This document shows, piece by piece, positions 32,682 through 47,020 of a stretch of 64,000 nt of DNA. Each line of letters begins with the position of its first letter. The first letter of the stretch is position 1. This DNA comes from Elysia crispata (lineage: Eukaryota; Mollusca; Gastropoda; Plakobranchidae): positions 1,392,501 through 1,456,500 of the forward strand of contig JAWDGP010002489.1 in assembly GCA_033675545.1 (NCBI GenBank), in the 5' to 3' direction. The notes beneath the pieces were generated by a model that saw only the letters and a program-made list of their open reading frames with translations, searched no databases and had not been told where the DNA came from. Both the position numbers and the translations under genes were made by a program.

Positions 32682-35600
32682 GGTTTTAAAACAAAAAGAG
32701 TGAAAGAGGGGGAAGAGGTAAGGTTGGGGGTGGAGGCGAAGGGTGCAGCAAAAAGAAAATAAAAATCAAAGAAAATAAAAATCAAAGAAAAACAACAGCA
32801 ACAATTTTAAGGAAGTCCAAGATAAATCGGTTTTAGACCAGATATAAAGTTTGTTCTCATAGCTTTCGACCTTCTGCTTCACTGAGGCCGTGAGTGATCT
32901 TTATTTCTCAGCAATGGCTTATTCTACGAGTTGCTACAGCCCTTTTGAGCTGTCCTGTACAGGTTGATGGTCCCAGTTGTCTGCGGATAAAGTCAACCAA
33001 AGCACCGATGAGCATAAAGTCTTGATACAATTGACCCTTTGAAGACATAAAATTGTGCAGCTGTTTACCATTGCTGAATATCAGGATGTGTCAGAAAGGC
33101 TTAGCCATTTGGCCGCTGGGACCGATTATATTAATAGAATTTCTTAAATGAAAAAGCAGGGACTACTTTTTCCGTAGAAAAAAATCTTTCAAAGAAATAT
33201 GGAAATGCAAGTATTTTAGTTTCAATATCGCTTATCTTAACTTAAATTTTTAATTTTATTGTACTTTTATCTTTAGCTCTTGGACTCTAGAAGCTATGTG
33301 GATGACAAACAAGGACTGGGACATGATGTTAATGAATACGATATCAAATTAATGCAAAAACAAATTATATTCTTTTGATATTTAATGAGAAAGTTCTATG
33401 CTAGTCAGGGAAACAGATCCTCTATTTCCTTTACATTTCACGCACAAATTAAAATCCTCAGAACGAGGAATTAATTTCATATTAAAATAAAACACTTAAT
33501 AGACGCTTTGTTAAACATGTATAAGTATATTTAATTAAGCTTGGCAACAGAAACAGGAAGAAACTTAAAAAAAAAAAAAAACGAAGGTAATCAAGCATGT
33601 GTTTAAATATAATATTATGGTCATGACTATTCAGCTTTGCAACTTTTCAACACAATGACTTCTAAGGCATCAAGCTTGTTGAGCAACCCTACGTTTTATG
33701 TCTCCGAGATTTTTCTTATAATTGTACCAATGGGTGATGTTACCTCCCCTTCTTCCAGGACATGAATTTTTTTTTTATTATTCACGGATAATAAACTTAT
33801 ATCGTGATTTCACCCACTAGGCTCGTCCTCTTGTTGTTTCTATTTCATCCAGTAATGATGTGCCTTACACGCCACTAATTTATTTGAAGTGGTAGTTCAC
33901 CACCATTGGGTTTTATGGACTAAACTGAAGCTATTAAAGTCAATATTGTTTTTTTTTTTTTTTTATAGTTTGAGCTGTAACTGTATGATTCTCCAAATTC
34001 TTAATATGAAAACTGTTTAGTCTTTTGAGCTAAGACACTAATATTTCTAAAGAGTTTTGGTCGTAGATAATAACATTTAGATATATGATTGTAGTTATAA
34101 AGAATGAAAAGAGAAATTTGCCAGACTTTGATCATCTTTTAGATTAAAAAATGAAAATGATCGTTCTATGTTTGTTAATAGATAAACAAATGATTCTGGA
34201 AACAAATTTGCTAATTGAAACATTTGACGTAAAGATTAAAGGATGAATGAAAATGCAAAAGTTTTTTAAAGTAAAAAAAAATTAACATAAAGGTATAAAT
34301 TGGCATAAGAGAAAGCAAATATAAGCACAAAACATAAAAAAAACATGCACCTTACTAACAGAGGAAGGGGTTATGACGTTTGACTTATATCTCACTTTTC
34401 TTCTAACAAGATAGTCAGTTTGGACAATGCTAACAAATCACTGCCTGCTTGGTTGTTTGAAGTCTCTATTTTTCTGAAAGATTGTGAACACCTACTCATC
34501 TCTGTCTCTCTGTCTCTCTCTGTCTCTATCTCTCTCTCTCTCTCTGTATTACATTCCCTGATACTCTTTCCTCTGACATACCTACAAATATGAAAAAAGA
34601 ATGGAAAGAAGGAGGTAAAAAAAGCAGACATAAAAAGACATTGAACAATAATTACTCATGTTGTATTGCAAAGAATGCTGTTCAACCTCTACCAAAAAAA
34701 GGAACAAATATCGTGCTGATCAGTATGAACAATGTATTATTTAGTCACATGAGATAACTCGTTGTTGTCACTGAAACCACGGACGTGTGGAGGCTCTAGC
34801 TAGAACTTGGATCACGCGGCTCTCCATTCTCACTATTCTTAAAGGATTCGAATTCCAATCACTGCTGATTCAGACTTCATTCTCTCAGATTAGATGGGGG
34901 TGTAAGGAAAAGGAAACCTTTGATAGACACAACGGCAATTTATTATATATAGGTGTTGGAATAATATTAAACAAGTCTTTTTGCGATGAAAGAGAAAGAA
35001 TAAGATATATGTTAGGCGGTAGCTTTCAATGAAACAATTATAATGATAACCCGTCTCAAAACCAATATATATAACTATGCCGTTTATTGCATCATATTAT
35101 TCTTTTTTTTTGCTTTCAAGAAAGGTATTGCCCTTCATAATGTGTATTTGTTTTTAAACATTTAAATCATTTTCATACAAAAATGTTTGCTTCGAGTAAG
35201 CCTACAATTAGTTTTCGCACCTTTCTGGAGACAAGAAAGTTAAACTGAACACTGTTTAAAATGTTTTGCATTAACGCCTTGCCATACACTTTACTTCCAT
35301 CAAAATATTTATTGTTTGGGTTGGGCATTTTGTATGCAGCTCAATAAAATTCGATGTCCTAAATTGTCCCTGCTTGAGATCAACACGTCCGCTGTTGAGA
35401 GAAGAATTTTTTTAAGCCGTACAAGACCAACTTTTGTCAGGTGTGAAGCATCTAAATAAGCTTTAAAACCCGACGAAGTTATGTTTAGCCTAGTGCTGAA
35501 TTTGGATTAATCGAAGTCAAGACTTAATTGAACCTTTCACCGTTTCTTGGCCAATGCTAATGGGTTATACCCATTATTGTCTTGACAGCAGAAATTGTGC

Positions 35601-35939
35601 TCTATCTGCTTTGATTCTTGTTTTAACACCTGAAAAAATCAGACTACGTATTCTTTGAGGATTTGACCCCCTACAACATCAGAATTTTTTTTCTCAATAA
35701 AGACAGCAAACCCCTAATACAAGAGAACAATCTGGACTTAGGATTGCCAATGTTTTTGAAGTTTTTGTACCGTTACTTTAAGAAATTAATAATCTCCCAT
35801 TAAAAGTTTGTCCGACACAGACAAAAATCAAAATTTTCACGTCTTGTGTAAGGCAAAGACATAAATAAATAATGTTAATTTTGTCTGCCTGGAAAAAAAA
35901 CAAAATTCAATCCACTGTGACCTTGAAAAGTAACGTCAA

Positions 35940-36370
35940 TTGAAGCTTTTCGTACAACAAGCCGATAACCCACACCCTGCCGAGATCTGTTCGTTTCCTT
36001 CTACCTCCCACACTCTCACGATCCACCGCATCTTACGGTGCCTTGTCAGTTTTAGCGCCGCTGGCGGTGACAGCCGGAGAAAGCACACCTGTCCATAAAA
36101 CCGCGGACCCCCACAACGACCAGATCTCCCAGTTCATTAGGCCCAGCGGTCTCTTCTTGTCACCTGCTCCCGGGGGAGCCTGATAGTTTGACTACCGCCC
36201 CACTCAGGCGCGTTACAACAAAAATTTGACGGCTGGGCCAGGTCTTAAGTCCACCTCCGTAAATAAACTTGTCGTCGAAGCTGTCAGAGCCGGGATGAAA
36301 TTTTATCGACGGGTTTCCGCCTCCGATTTCGGTTGTAAGGATTTAATACTCTTTGTCTCGATGGAGACTT
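35940..36370. other. Unexplained GC-rich island
   Basis: This block is clearly GC- and CpG-richer than its AT-rich surroundings. On the minus strand an open frame of about 60 codons (36342-36160) contains IGGGNPSIKFHPGSDSF. I see no start codon, no homology to genes A-C beyond Gly-richness, and no good splice pair. It could be a relic exon, a CpG-rich regulatory element or a piece of a mobile element. Confidence 0.4.
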
Positions 36371-39300
36371 AATGGACACCTCAATATAGAACTGAAATAA
36401 AGGACCACAAAGTCTTACCTTTATAAAACACTTATTTCTTCATTTGTGATCTCCACGTTTAACTGACCATAAGGAAACGGATGAAAGAAAAAGAAAAAAA
36501 AAAAGACGGCAATTAATATTTAATTGACCATCATCGTGGAGAGCTCCGTTTTTTAATTGTTTTTTTTTTTAAGGAAGGAAAATCAAAGTGCTATGTGTGA
36601 AATAATCCGGTGTTTTCCTTAGCCCTTTGAAAGATTTATTTGGTTCTCTGAAACCATCTGTATAATAATTAATCATATTATAGATAAAATTAATTATCGA
36701 GCCTGGTTCCCAGGAAGCCTAACTTCCTTAAACACCCTTCATGTTGTTTTCTTCTGTTTGTTTTCAAAAGAAAGAAATTTGGGGCATGCACATAATTTTA
36801 GATCTTGATTAAAATCAATAAAAAGAAAATAATATCCATTTCAAGCGCCCTGAAACGTCATTTTGTAAGTGCTAATGACGTGGGGTGTAGCAAAACTAAA
36901 TAACTGCTTGATTTTGCAAGTCCATAAACTATAATATATGATGAACATCAATGTGACCATTTCCAGCGAATTAGATATAAAAAAACAACAAACTAAAAAA
37001 TGCTTCATCATGATGTGCCTGGTTCAAAGCTATAATCATTGTGAAAGTTTTCAGTAGTCATGCAAGTAATCTTGAAAGTACCTGTTATCCCGAAATGAAA
37101 TTTTTGCTACAGTGGTAAGAATCCAAATTATTTAATAGAGCGTCTGCAGCCATGTATTGTAGCTGAATATCTTTTTACAACTAATTTGGGCTTTCCATGT
37201 AATCTTTCATCAAAGGTTAATTTGCGCAACTGTGAACAGTAATCCTAAATTCATTACTTTCCCTTGATGTGATAGCAATGTAGATAAAATTATCCTAATT
37301 TATGCTCCAGGGCAGTGTTTAAAAAATTAACAAAAAAAAAACCAAACAAACGAAAAATAGCTTGGGCCAAGATGTATCGTAAACTTCTTATGCATTTAAT
37401 AATACCGACCCTAGCCGACGTTTAGTAAAGGTCTTCAAGACTACTAGGCAAGAGACAATACAACATTCCTGACACTCTGCTGATGATATTCACCCTTGTC
37501 TATTTCTCTTTTTGCGGCCAAGTTCCAACAGGACATGCTTCGCTATTGAAACTGATTTAAACCTGATGCAGGTATTCTTCGCACGAAAGATTGGTCCTTC
37601 TAGCAGTACTGTAATGATATTAGACAGAATCTTGTTCGGAACGCAAATTGATACCCGTGGTCAAATTTGAGTCGAAAGAGTTCAAAAATTAAATCTAAAT
37701 ATGGTAATTCTCACCGACAACCGCTCTTTGGCTATCCATACATTGTTTCGTTGAAAGATTACTGATAAACAAGTGTAAGAACAATAAATTTCCTGTCAAC
37801 ATCAAACCACTTTTCTTTTCATTTGTTTGACTGGTCTTTTTCTTCAAATTGGACTATTTTAAGAAATGCCAGCAGGCGACACTTGAAAGAAAACAGGACA
37901 GAAACTCGAATACAGCATGCATTTCTAAGATGTATATTGTTTAAAATGAACAATGAATTAGCTTTTTTTATGTGTGGCGTGAACCATCTCTAGAGGGTTC
38001 AGTTTTGCGGAAAAGATGTAAGCACTGGTTTGATTGTTGCCAAAATGTGAAAGCTATGTTTCTTTTTTAAAGTAAAATTCTAGATTAAATATATAAAAAG
38101 ACAATGTAACAATTAAAAAAAACTTTTGAGATTATCAAACCCATACGTTGAAGAATGTTTTAATGCATCAATTATGAAAACAAATTATGCATTCATTATA
38201 GACTGCACCTATTTATAACAGGACAGTTTCATCAAACTTTTGTCGACTGTATACTTATCAAACGTTGTAAGTATTAATTGTATGAAGTCAGTATCAGTTA
38301 CGTTTGTAATTCAAAAACATTGATTTTAGTACACAAACTAATGACGATAAATACGATTTTTAAAAAAAGTTAAGAGAACTGACAAAGACGCTCCAATATT
38401 CACCAAAAGCATCATTTTCTTATGAGCTATAATAGTCAACCTATATGACTTTTGTCACCAGCACAATTTTCATATGCAATTTTCATTTCGATAATTGAGT
38501 ATATCCATGTTACACGTTTCAAATGGAATATCACACTTATGTCTCAAGTCATGTGTTTTCAGAAACTTTATATAAAAGGCAGGCCTAAGCAGCATTATGG
38601 TAAAAGGTGATGGTCATTACTGTGCTTACAAAAGTTAGCAATAATGAACTTGACGTCAAGGTAAGATATGATCTACTCTCTTTTAAAAAAAAAGTTAAGG
38701 TTGGCACCATCCTACTGGGATACTTTCTCCAATTTTCTTTTTTTTTTTTTTTCCTACATTGGGTTCTCAAGGGTTCTCAATGTACCAATTAATACAACTT
38801 TACGGAAGAGATTTCAAAAAACAGGGAAGCACTTGGAGACATCAAGAAATGACTAGAATTAAAGTAGATTTGTAAAACTCGGTACAAGAAACTTTAAAGG
38901 TTTTTGAGAAGATAATACAATTTCGATAAATAGAATTTTTCAGAGAGTTTTGATCTGGGCTTGGAGCCCCACCAAAAGAACTCGGCATAAATCCAGAGTA
39001 GAAATAAGCTAAACTGGTGAGATCTACAAGACCTAACATAGAGGCAGGTATATTATGGATTCCTTCTTGCAGAATGTCTTTGATTTATTTTCTGTGCCTC
39101 AAGTTCGCAAAGAACCTATACAGAATCGGCGGTTTTTCGCCAAACTCAGTATAGACTGTTTTGATGGGGTTTGACGCCACCACCAGACGTACCAGCCTGA
39201 TATCGAAGCCAAGACTTCCTTATCACCATTTCATAGCCAGCTAAGGCTTTCCTTCTTGGCGTCCCTTTCACTCATAAGGAATGAAACCTGTCGAGAACAC

Positions 39301-40247
39301 TTAGACTGATCTGTGATTATATCGTTTCACACATTTGTCAATCTTGCTTTCGAGGAGGGATAAATTACAGAATGATGATTTATAATGGGTACCTCTACAT
39401 AGGAACAAGTTTTCAATGTGGAGTAAATTTAATTTTCAGAAACTTTTAGAAGGTTCTGATTTTGCGTGAGTTTTTTTGTTTGTTTTTGTTTTGCTGTGTA
39501 TGATTCTTGATTGTATCTGTCGTGTGGGAACAAAGAACTGTGTGTTTAATCTGTTAATTTGTGCTATCTATCTATCTGACTTTAATTTTCTCTTTCTCTC
39601 TCAAACATAGCAATTTTGTCACAGTCCTGAAATGCACCTCAAAATCCTCCGTGAATTATTATTTTTTCATGTGCTAAATCGTCACACTTGATGAATTTTT
39701 AATGCTTCCAATTTTACTCTTTTTGTTATAAAAATAATGTCAGACTGTTTCTATAAAGAAAAAAAAAACCTATTTCAACATAATTCTCGATAAAAATATT
39801 GGTGTTAGTAATACAAGACGCAAGATTCGGAAGTGCTTTAATTTAGACACAGCATTGCACTAGATATAAGATAATAACCCTCTATAATGCTTGGCAGAAA
39901 TTACGTCATCTCAGCACATGTATATTATTTTGTTTCATTTTATTGTTATTATTACAAAGCTTGCTTGAGAGTCCAAATGTTATAGGACTTTTGTTGGCAC
40001 TGGAATCATGCCTAAAATTAAGATTTGCTGTAAATACATAAGTGAGTGTAATATGAACCTCTCTAAGATCATCTAAGGGTGTATCTTCCGTAATAATAAT
40101 TGTAACAAAACACTGGCTGCTCTGCTCATGACTCTAAGTTTTCCTATGCAAGTAAAAAGGATGTAAATTGTGGATGTAATTGATGTAAGTTTAAAGAAGA
40201 CATGATTAAATATATTTTCCAATTAAACCACGATTTGAATTATGTAG

Positions 40248-40321
<74 letters not shown>

Positions 40322-40383
40322 TACTACTACTTCTATTATTATTATTATTGTTATTATTATCATCGTCATCATCATCATTATCA

Positions 40384-40451
<68 letters not shown>
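40248..40451. repeat. (ATT)n compound microsatellite
   Basis: Two ATT runs separated by an ATC/ACT-rich middle at about 40319-40390. Confidence 0.96.
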
Positions 40452-40454
<3 letters not shown>

Positions 40455-41116
40455 CACAAAAAAGCCAAGTCCAATCGATACGATTCTTTAGAAAAACTTG
40501 CGCGCAGTACTCTTCCAAACATTTTTGTCACAATTGTTGAGAACAACTATAGAAACTCTTAAAAAACTCTTCTTGTCATTGTTGTTAACATTTATCATTA
40601 AGTACTTTGTTATCTTGGTTTAATAGCTTTCTGTAGAATAAAAACCCAACATATTTATCTACCTCTACTTTTACACCACCTCTTCGTTGTCTGTCCATGA
40701 ACGTTGATAGAGATACCTTTATAACGGTTGCCTACTAATCCCACTTGATCAACCTCTTTTTAATAGGTAATTTGGAATTCTCCAAACAGTCATATATTGT
40801 CTGTTTTTTTTAACAAAGACAAACAAAAAAAAAAAAACAACCAAACCAAACCAACAATGTTCTTCTGATTATTGGCAGTTTATTGACGTTTGGGTTACAA
40901 TCAACAAAACTTTGCACAAATATTTGACAAGTTCAGACAGTAATGGGTGTCACCATTCAGTTAATATACATTGAAAGCTCTATAAGTGCCGGAAGATTCT
41001 ATTTTCATCCAAATTTGGGCATACAGTTTTTCTTATAGATAACAAGTTTACAGATTTCAAAGAAAGCGTAGAAATATAATATTACAAAGGCTATAGATGA
41101 GGATTGAGGAATGTAA

Positions 41117-41122
41117 TTTATT
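41117..41122 (-). terminator. Possible polyadenylation signal of gene B
   Basis: AATAAA on the minus strand, about 150 nt downstream of the gene B stop codon. It is plausible by position only. Confidence 0.4.
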
Positions 41123-41272
41123 AAAGTGGTTTTGCTGAAAAATTAAAAAGAGTCAATAAATACACAATTTTGTCCAAGTGCTCTCTTTGAAAACAAATGT
41201 ACAGTTATGTGACAATCATCAATAAAACAAAAATTAAAAAAAAAACTCAACTCGTGTTTTATCATCTTAAGT

Positions 41273-44200
41273 TCACCAATACTGTCCAAATTGTGAGTTG
41301 CCTGCATTCAATACATTTTTACCGATACCTCCTCCGGATTTTGACAGGCCTCCGCTTCCAATACCGTAGATGGCGCCGCTTCCTCCTGACCCAACTTTTC
41401 CTCCGCTCTTGCTGAAGCCGGTAGGTATAGAGTTAGAGCTCGTGTAAAATCCTCCATCGAGGCCTAGAGAGGATGATCCGAATTGAGGAGACCCAAGGTT
41501 ATTGGCCGCTGATGTGCTGTAACCAATATTAGGACTTGAACTGCCCCGAGCTCCGTTACTGCCGAACAGGAAGGCCGCGTCAGTTCTTCTGCCCAGGTTG
41601 TTTCCGTGGTATCTTGAGTTGAAGTCGCGGTTAGCGCGATCCCACAGCCGCGAGTTTTGCTGGGAGTTTCCCTGGTTGAAAGTGTCGAACTCTTTGCGGG
41701 AACGCGCCTTATCGAAACCATTGGCGTGGGCCTTCGCGTTATCTCTGGCACGGGCGTAAGTGTCGGCTTCACCGTTATTAGCTGAGTGTTGTTTGAACAG
41801 GGCTTCGCCGTTGGAAATCTGTCTCCCGTCAAAGTCGTCAAACCGTCTTTGGCTGCGGGAGTTTTTGCTGTTTTTGTGGAGATCGCTGAATTTAGTACTT
41901 GCTTCTTTCTGAGCAGCCTCTTGGGCCCCGAAGTCATTGTTTCCTCTCTTGCGGTTGTAGTTGAGACCCTCGTTGTTAAAACCTCCCTGGTTCTTATCGT
42001 GGTAAAACTGCTTCTTGCTATGAATGTTCTGGGTGGAATCTACTTTGTTACTTTTCTGATTGATCCTATCAAGTTTGGCTTGGTTATATTTTCTGTCAGC
42101 AGCGTCGAGATTAGAGCCAGAGCTGGAGTCAGAAAATGCATTGTCCACGGCCTCACCAGCTTTCTCTGCCTCGGCGTTGTCTCCGTTGTAACCTTGTTGT
42201 CTGGCATCTCTGAATCCCTCTCTCTGGTTTGCCCATCGCCCTTGGTTAGAAAGATCAGCCTGAATGGAATCTTGAAGGCCTTTGTCTCTTTTGTACTGAT
42301 TCGCTGCGTTTGCTCTTGCTTCAGCAGCACTGTTGGACACCTGGTTGGCCAAATCACCTTGAATTGCGTTTTCTCTGTACGCGTTGACGATGTCTCCACC
42401 GCTCTTTTCCAGACGTCCGCGCACATTTCCTCCTCCCGGTGCTCCAAGAGCGGCCACTGATCCAGTAGCTGCTCCCTGGAGTCCAACTTTGCCATCAAAA
42501 TCGGCTGTTCCCACAGGTTTAACATCGACAATGCCATCTGTGTTGTATCCCACGTTGTAACCTCCTCTGGGCACACCTCCCCCTCGGCCATAAGCCCCGC
42601 CTGGGTGTGCGTATCCCCCTGTATTACCATACCCTCCAACAACCCCAATCCCAGCTCCTGCACTAGGACCTTTACCAGTCTCAGCTCCGCCATAGTATTT
42701 ATTGTCCTCAACGCCTTTCGCTCCAGCGGCTCTGGCAATCGCATCCTTGTTGTGAAGACCTTTCTTGGATGCGACGTCCTTGGCACCTCTGTATGCAGCA
42801 TCTCTAGCTCTGTCAGTGTTCCAGATCCGGTCATCGCGTTTGTCGAAGAAGGTCTTGAAGTCTTCAGCCTTCTTGGCCGCTGCGTCCTGGAGTTTGTCTG
42901 CGTTACCGTACTGGCTTTTCCTGCCCAAACGCTGCAAGGCATTTTGTCTGAAGTCTTGGTTGTTGACCCTTCGGTTGTGATCGTCAGCTCGCCTAAAAGC
43001 CTCGTTGTCTTTGTTGGCCAGACGATGGTCTCGCTGTTTCTCGGTATAGATTTGAACGTTATTGTTATCTCTTCCAGTCACCTGATAGCGGAAATGAACA
43101 TTTGATTGCTCAATGATTGAGGAAAAAATTAAAATGCAGATTTCATCATTTTCTAATGTTAAATAATCGAAAAGGCAACTAGTTTTAGCCTTTATAAATT
43201 TCGTCCTGAATGGAAAGAAATGCCTCTTTATAGATCAGTGTATAATGTTAAAGTTGTTTCGGAAAACTTAAGGAATAAAGATCAACTTACAAAGGACTTA
43301 GAACTTAAAATAATTTCAAATACGACAACAGATCACTATCAGTCTTGCACTTATGGAGAATCCAGCAATACATAATCTACAAACCTCTTTGTATCCGCCT
43401 CTCTCATTGGCAGCCTGGTCAAAATCTTTATCGAAGTTGTAGTCGATGTTCTCGAATCCCAAGTTTCCGTTGGTGAAGGCGGTCTTCCTCACACCCAGAG
43501 CTTTGGCTCCATCGTTGGCGACCAGGTCAGAGCGGCCGATTTCACCGTCAGATCCCAGACCAGAGGCTCGCCGGCTCTCCTGGTCATTCTGTCGGCGGGT
43601 GTCCAGATTCCACCGACCAGATTGCTGTTGGTACTTATCTCTCTGAGAAAAAAGGAAGATTATGGGGAGGCGAATATTAATACCAAGTAATGTGAAGTGT
43701 TTAAAACAGAAACAGCTATGTAGAATGTTTATACAACACAGCACATGGGAATAGCACATGGTGTAACGATGATAACCTTTTCATTAGCATCTTCCTTAGA
43801 ATTGAAAATAGAAAAGTAAAACGATAACTCTTGAAACATTATATACAGCTTAAGTTCCAATATCAATTAAGATGCAAGGGCAACCGTTTAGGAAGTGTAA
43901 AATAATATAAAACAGTCACCAGCTTGAAGTTCAGTACGAAGAACTCTGTTAAAACAATGATATTTTCATTTGGTAAATTAAAAAAATATATCAAATCCAT
44001 ATTTTCATATATAAATTCAGTCTGAAAATGAAATTATTGAATTCCCATATTTGGGAAAAGATTACTGATCTATTGAACCATCTGTCCCTGACCTTCTCCT
44101 GGCCTCTGCTCTCTTGTTGCAGGTTGTTGCTGTCCCTCTCTGCCTCCTGGGCGGCTGCCTGCCTCCTTTGCTGATCTTGTCTGGCGGCCCCCTGCTCTTG

Positions 44201-46914
44201 CTGGACAGCGTCCCTCACAAACAGGTCATCGCGGCGGTCAGTCCGCGCCTGCTGCTGGTCAACGATGGACGACTGGCAGCCAGGTAGGAGGAATAAAAGT
44301 ATAAGGTTACCCAGATATTTTAATTATTGCGTTTTTAAAATACAAAAAATTGTGAAGATGTAATGGTATATTTGGATGTAATATTTTGTCGTCCCCCAAC
44401 CCTGAAAGAATGTGTATAAATAAGAAAATAAAAACGGATTTCTTTGAAAATCAATGTCAATGAGCATTTTATTTAAGATACAAAGCAATCCTATGGATAT
44501 CAAGAAGAACAAGCATACATTATTTCATTAAATAAAGAATGAAAGAGATCAACGAAAACAGTTTTTGGAGAGTAAGCTCACTCTAATACTAGTGATTTAT
44601 AAAGGAATATATAGATAAACAGACACAACCGTAAAACTATGGCGAAATTTCAGACAGAGAGATATGTTGAACGATAAAAATAAATCATTAGGCAATTCAA
44701 TAGGAGAGTAAAAAATAGAATAAACTCCTTTAGAGAATCACTGCATTGTCGAGTGAAGACAAGACGCGTTAATTTTAATATTATTATTTTGTCATATCAT
44801 TAAACCTTGTCTAACAGATCCATTACGTTGCACATGAAGTGGTACATATATATTTTTTTTAAATTTCCTTTGAGAGATAACAACTTGTGAGTAGGAACTA
44901 CGGAAAATGTTTTAGCCACCGATCGTAAAACTAAAACCATACCTCAATGGTCCCTCTCTGAAAGTCTCCTCCGCCTCCTAACTGACCACTGGGCGCTTGG
45001 GCAGTGCCGAATCCTCCCCCTCGGAACACATTGCCACCTCCGACAGCTCGGCTACTGCCGATTTTGTTGCCCCCGAAAATGTCTTTGCGGCTTCCACCGA
45101 AATCGCCTAGGCCGACTCCAAATTGGCTGCTGCCTCTAAAGAAAGTATTTAAATAAACAAGCGTAAGAAGTTTAAAAAATCAATATTAATGTTATTGGCT
45201 ATTGCTATATGTTTTTGTAAGGATTCTTTACCTAAAAAAACACTTGAAAAAAAAATAAAGGCAGCTTTACAATAAGGATAATAAGGAAGTTGTTTTGAAA
45301 AGAAACAGATGGATCTAGACTGTTGCAGGATTTCTTTTTTTTCCTTCAGAGGTACTGATATTTTTATCTATATCAGTTTAGGCTAATATAGCTTGGAATC
45401 ACCTTAATGTGTTCAGGCTTTATCAACTGCTTATGTGATTACATGACTAATCAAGTGGGCAACTTTTTGAATATATGTGATTAATAACTAACGAAAAGAA
45501 AAATACAACGCAATTATCTCGAACAAAACCATTTTGTAGTATTTTTTTTTACATAAAAACTTGCATGAACAATTAACTAATCTTAAGATAACGATGGAAT
45601 TGCTCAGAATGTGAATTACCCATACGATCCGCCGCTGCTTCCTCCAAATACTTGGTCGATGAAATTTCCGCCAAGTTTTTCTCCAGCTGCTCCTGGAGAC
45701 ATAGTTTGATTAATACAATTTGAATTTTAAACATTTTTTTTTGTTTTAGTAATTACGTTTTCATTAAACGCATGATAATTTCATAATTAAAAAAAAAACT
45801 GATTGGAGATTAGACTTATGTGTCCAAATGGAATTATTGAAATGCAAAGTGCTTATCTTTGGTCGAAATAATAATTATGTATCTTTAAATGAAACACAAT
45901 ACAATCCTAGCCTTACATACTCTATACGGATTATTTCATTATGGTGTCAAATATTTCCACCAAAGATCAGATTATTAATATCACTGATTGTTGAAAATTG
46001 ATTTTGTTTTCTTTACCGATCTTTTCATTCGCATTCAAACCAGTTCAGTAGATATCACAGCTCTTTTCGGTTCTTTTGAATGGAAAGACCGACAAAGGTA
46101 AAAATAATATCATCAAACAAAGAAATTAACAAACAATAAACAGTCTTCACAACAGTAAGGCATAAGACGATAAACAACACGCTATCCCCAGCAGTGTTGG
46201 ACTCTGTACCAAGAAGGACACACAAGCATAGGAGTCACAACTTTTCTCAGGATAAAAACCCTTTCCCCCCATTAGAAGCTTTTTAACCCTTAAGTTGGAC
46301 TTACCAGTTCCAATGATACCGGTGTTATCACGGCCTAGATCTCCCGCCAGACAGGCTGTCACCAGCAGAGAAAGTACCGCGAGAACCTGAGGCAATGGCA
46401 AACAATGGGATAGTCAGATTGATTTGTTTAAAGTCTGGGCCCACAAAAGATTCGTTATTTAGTTCTATGTCGTCTAAGTCACTTGAATAACGTATTAAAG
46501 ACATAAACTGTCACTGGTAGAACAAAAAGAAGGGAAAAAGCAAAACGAAAAAAACTTCTAAAAGGTGAAAAAATGACACAATTTTCATTCTTTAAAAAAA
46601 TTCATGACATCTTAAAATTAAAAAAAAAAAAATTCTTACTCAAACTTTATTTGAATACAGGTTTATGCAGTGCTTGTCTTTGTGTTATCTTTACCGGGCG
46701 AAATGCGTCTATAGAGTTTATCACAAATCATTGCTCACCAGATATAGCTGAAGATTATTAATCGACGAATTCGGACAACACTATGTTTTCTTATCTTATT
46801 ATCTTTAAAATCAAGCCACTTTTTTTCTTTTCATATTGAGGAATTTACTTTCTTTCAAACATACAATAAAAACACTTCTCATATCAGCTTACATGAGCCA
46901 AAACTTACCCTCAT
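41273..46914 (-). CDS. Gene B: secreted Cys/Met-free structural protein
   Basis: Exons on the minus strand: 46914-46909 (ATG AGG only), 46386-46305, 45692-45620, 45135-44943, 44272-44093, 43642-43385 and 43081-41273. Phases 0, 1, 2, 0, 0 and 0 all agree, giving 866 aa. Residues 1-16 form a signal peptide (MRVLAVLSLLVTACLA) split by an intron after codon 2. The mature chain has no Cys and no Met. Residues 17-118 are Gly-rich and 119-178 Gln/Arg/Ala-rich. Residues 179-264 carry motif 1 (IDYNFDKDF...GGYKE). The 602-codon last exon holds NKYYGGAETGKG, a Gly/Tyr-rich block, Ala/Asn/Asp-rich helical segments with periodic Trp, motif 2 (KQFYHDKNQGG...LNYNR) and a Gly/Ser-rich tail ending FGQYW. It is a paralogue of genes A and C. 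A secreted matrix role is inferred, and the family is not recognised. Confidence 0.87.
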
Positions 46915-47013
46915 GATTGCAGCGGCCTGCGCCTAAAGCAAACGAAATAAAATGGCGGACCCGTGGGAGGGGAAATAACTTACACCAAGTTTTTCCGACC
47001 TTTCCCTCAGTGA

Positions 47014-47020
47014 TTTTATA
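47014..47020 (-). promoter_or_regulatory. TATA box of gene B
   Basis: The minus strand reads CGTATAAAATCAC. Transcription would start near 46985, giving a 5' leader of about 70 nt before the ATG at 46914. Gene A has the same layout. Confidence 0.65.

Noticed and set aside
41464-43105. Other-frame and plus-strand open frames over gene B's last exon
   Set aside because: They are shadows of the 602-codon exon, and only one frame carries the conserved motifs.
46985-46990. GTAAGT in the gene B leader as an extra splice donor
   Set aside because: It would leave an intron of only about 60 nt before the ATG exon. An unspliced leader is simpler, although a transcript could show otherwise.
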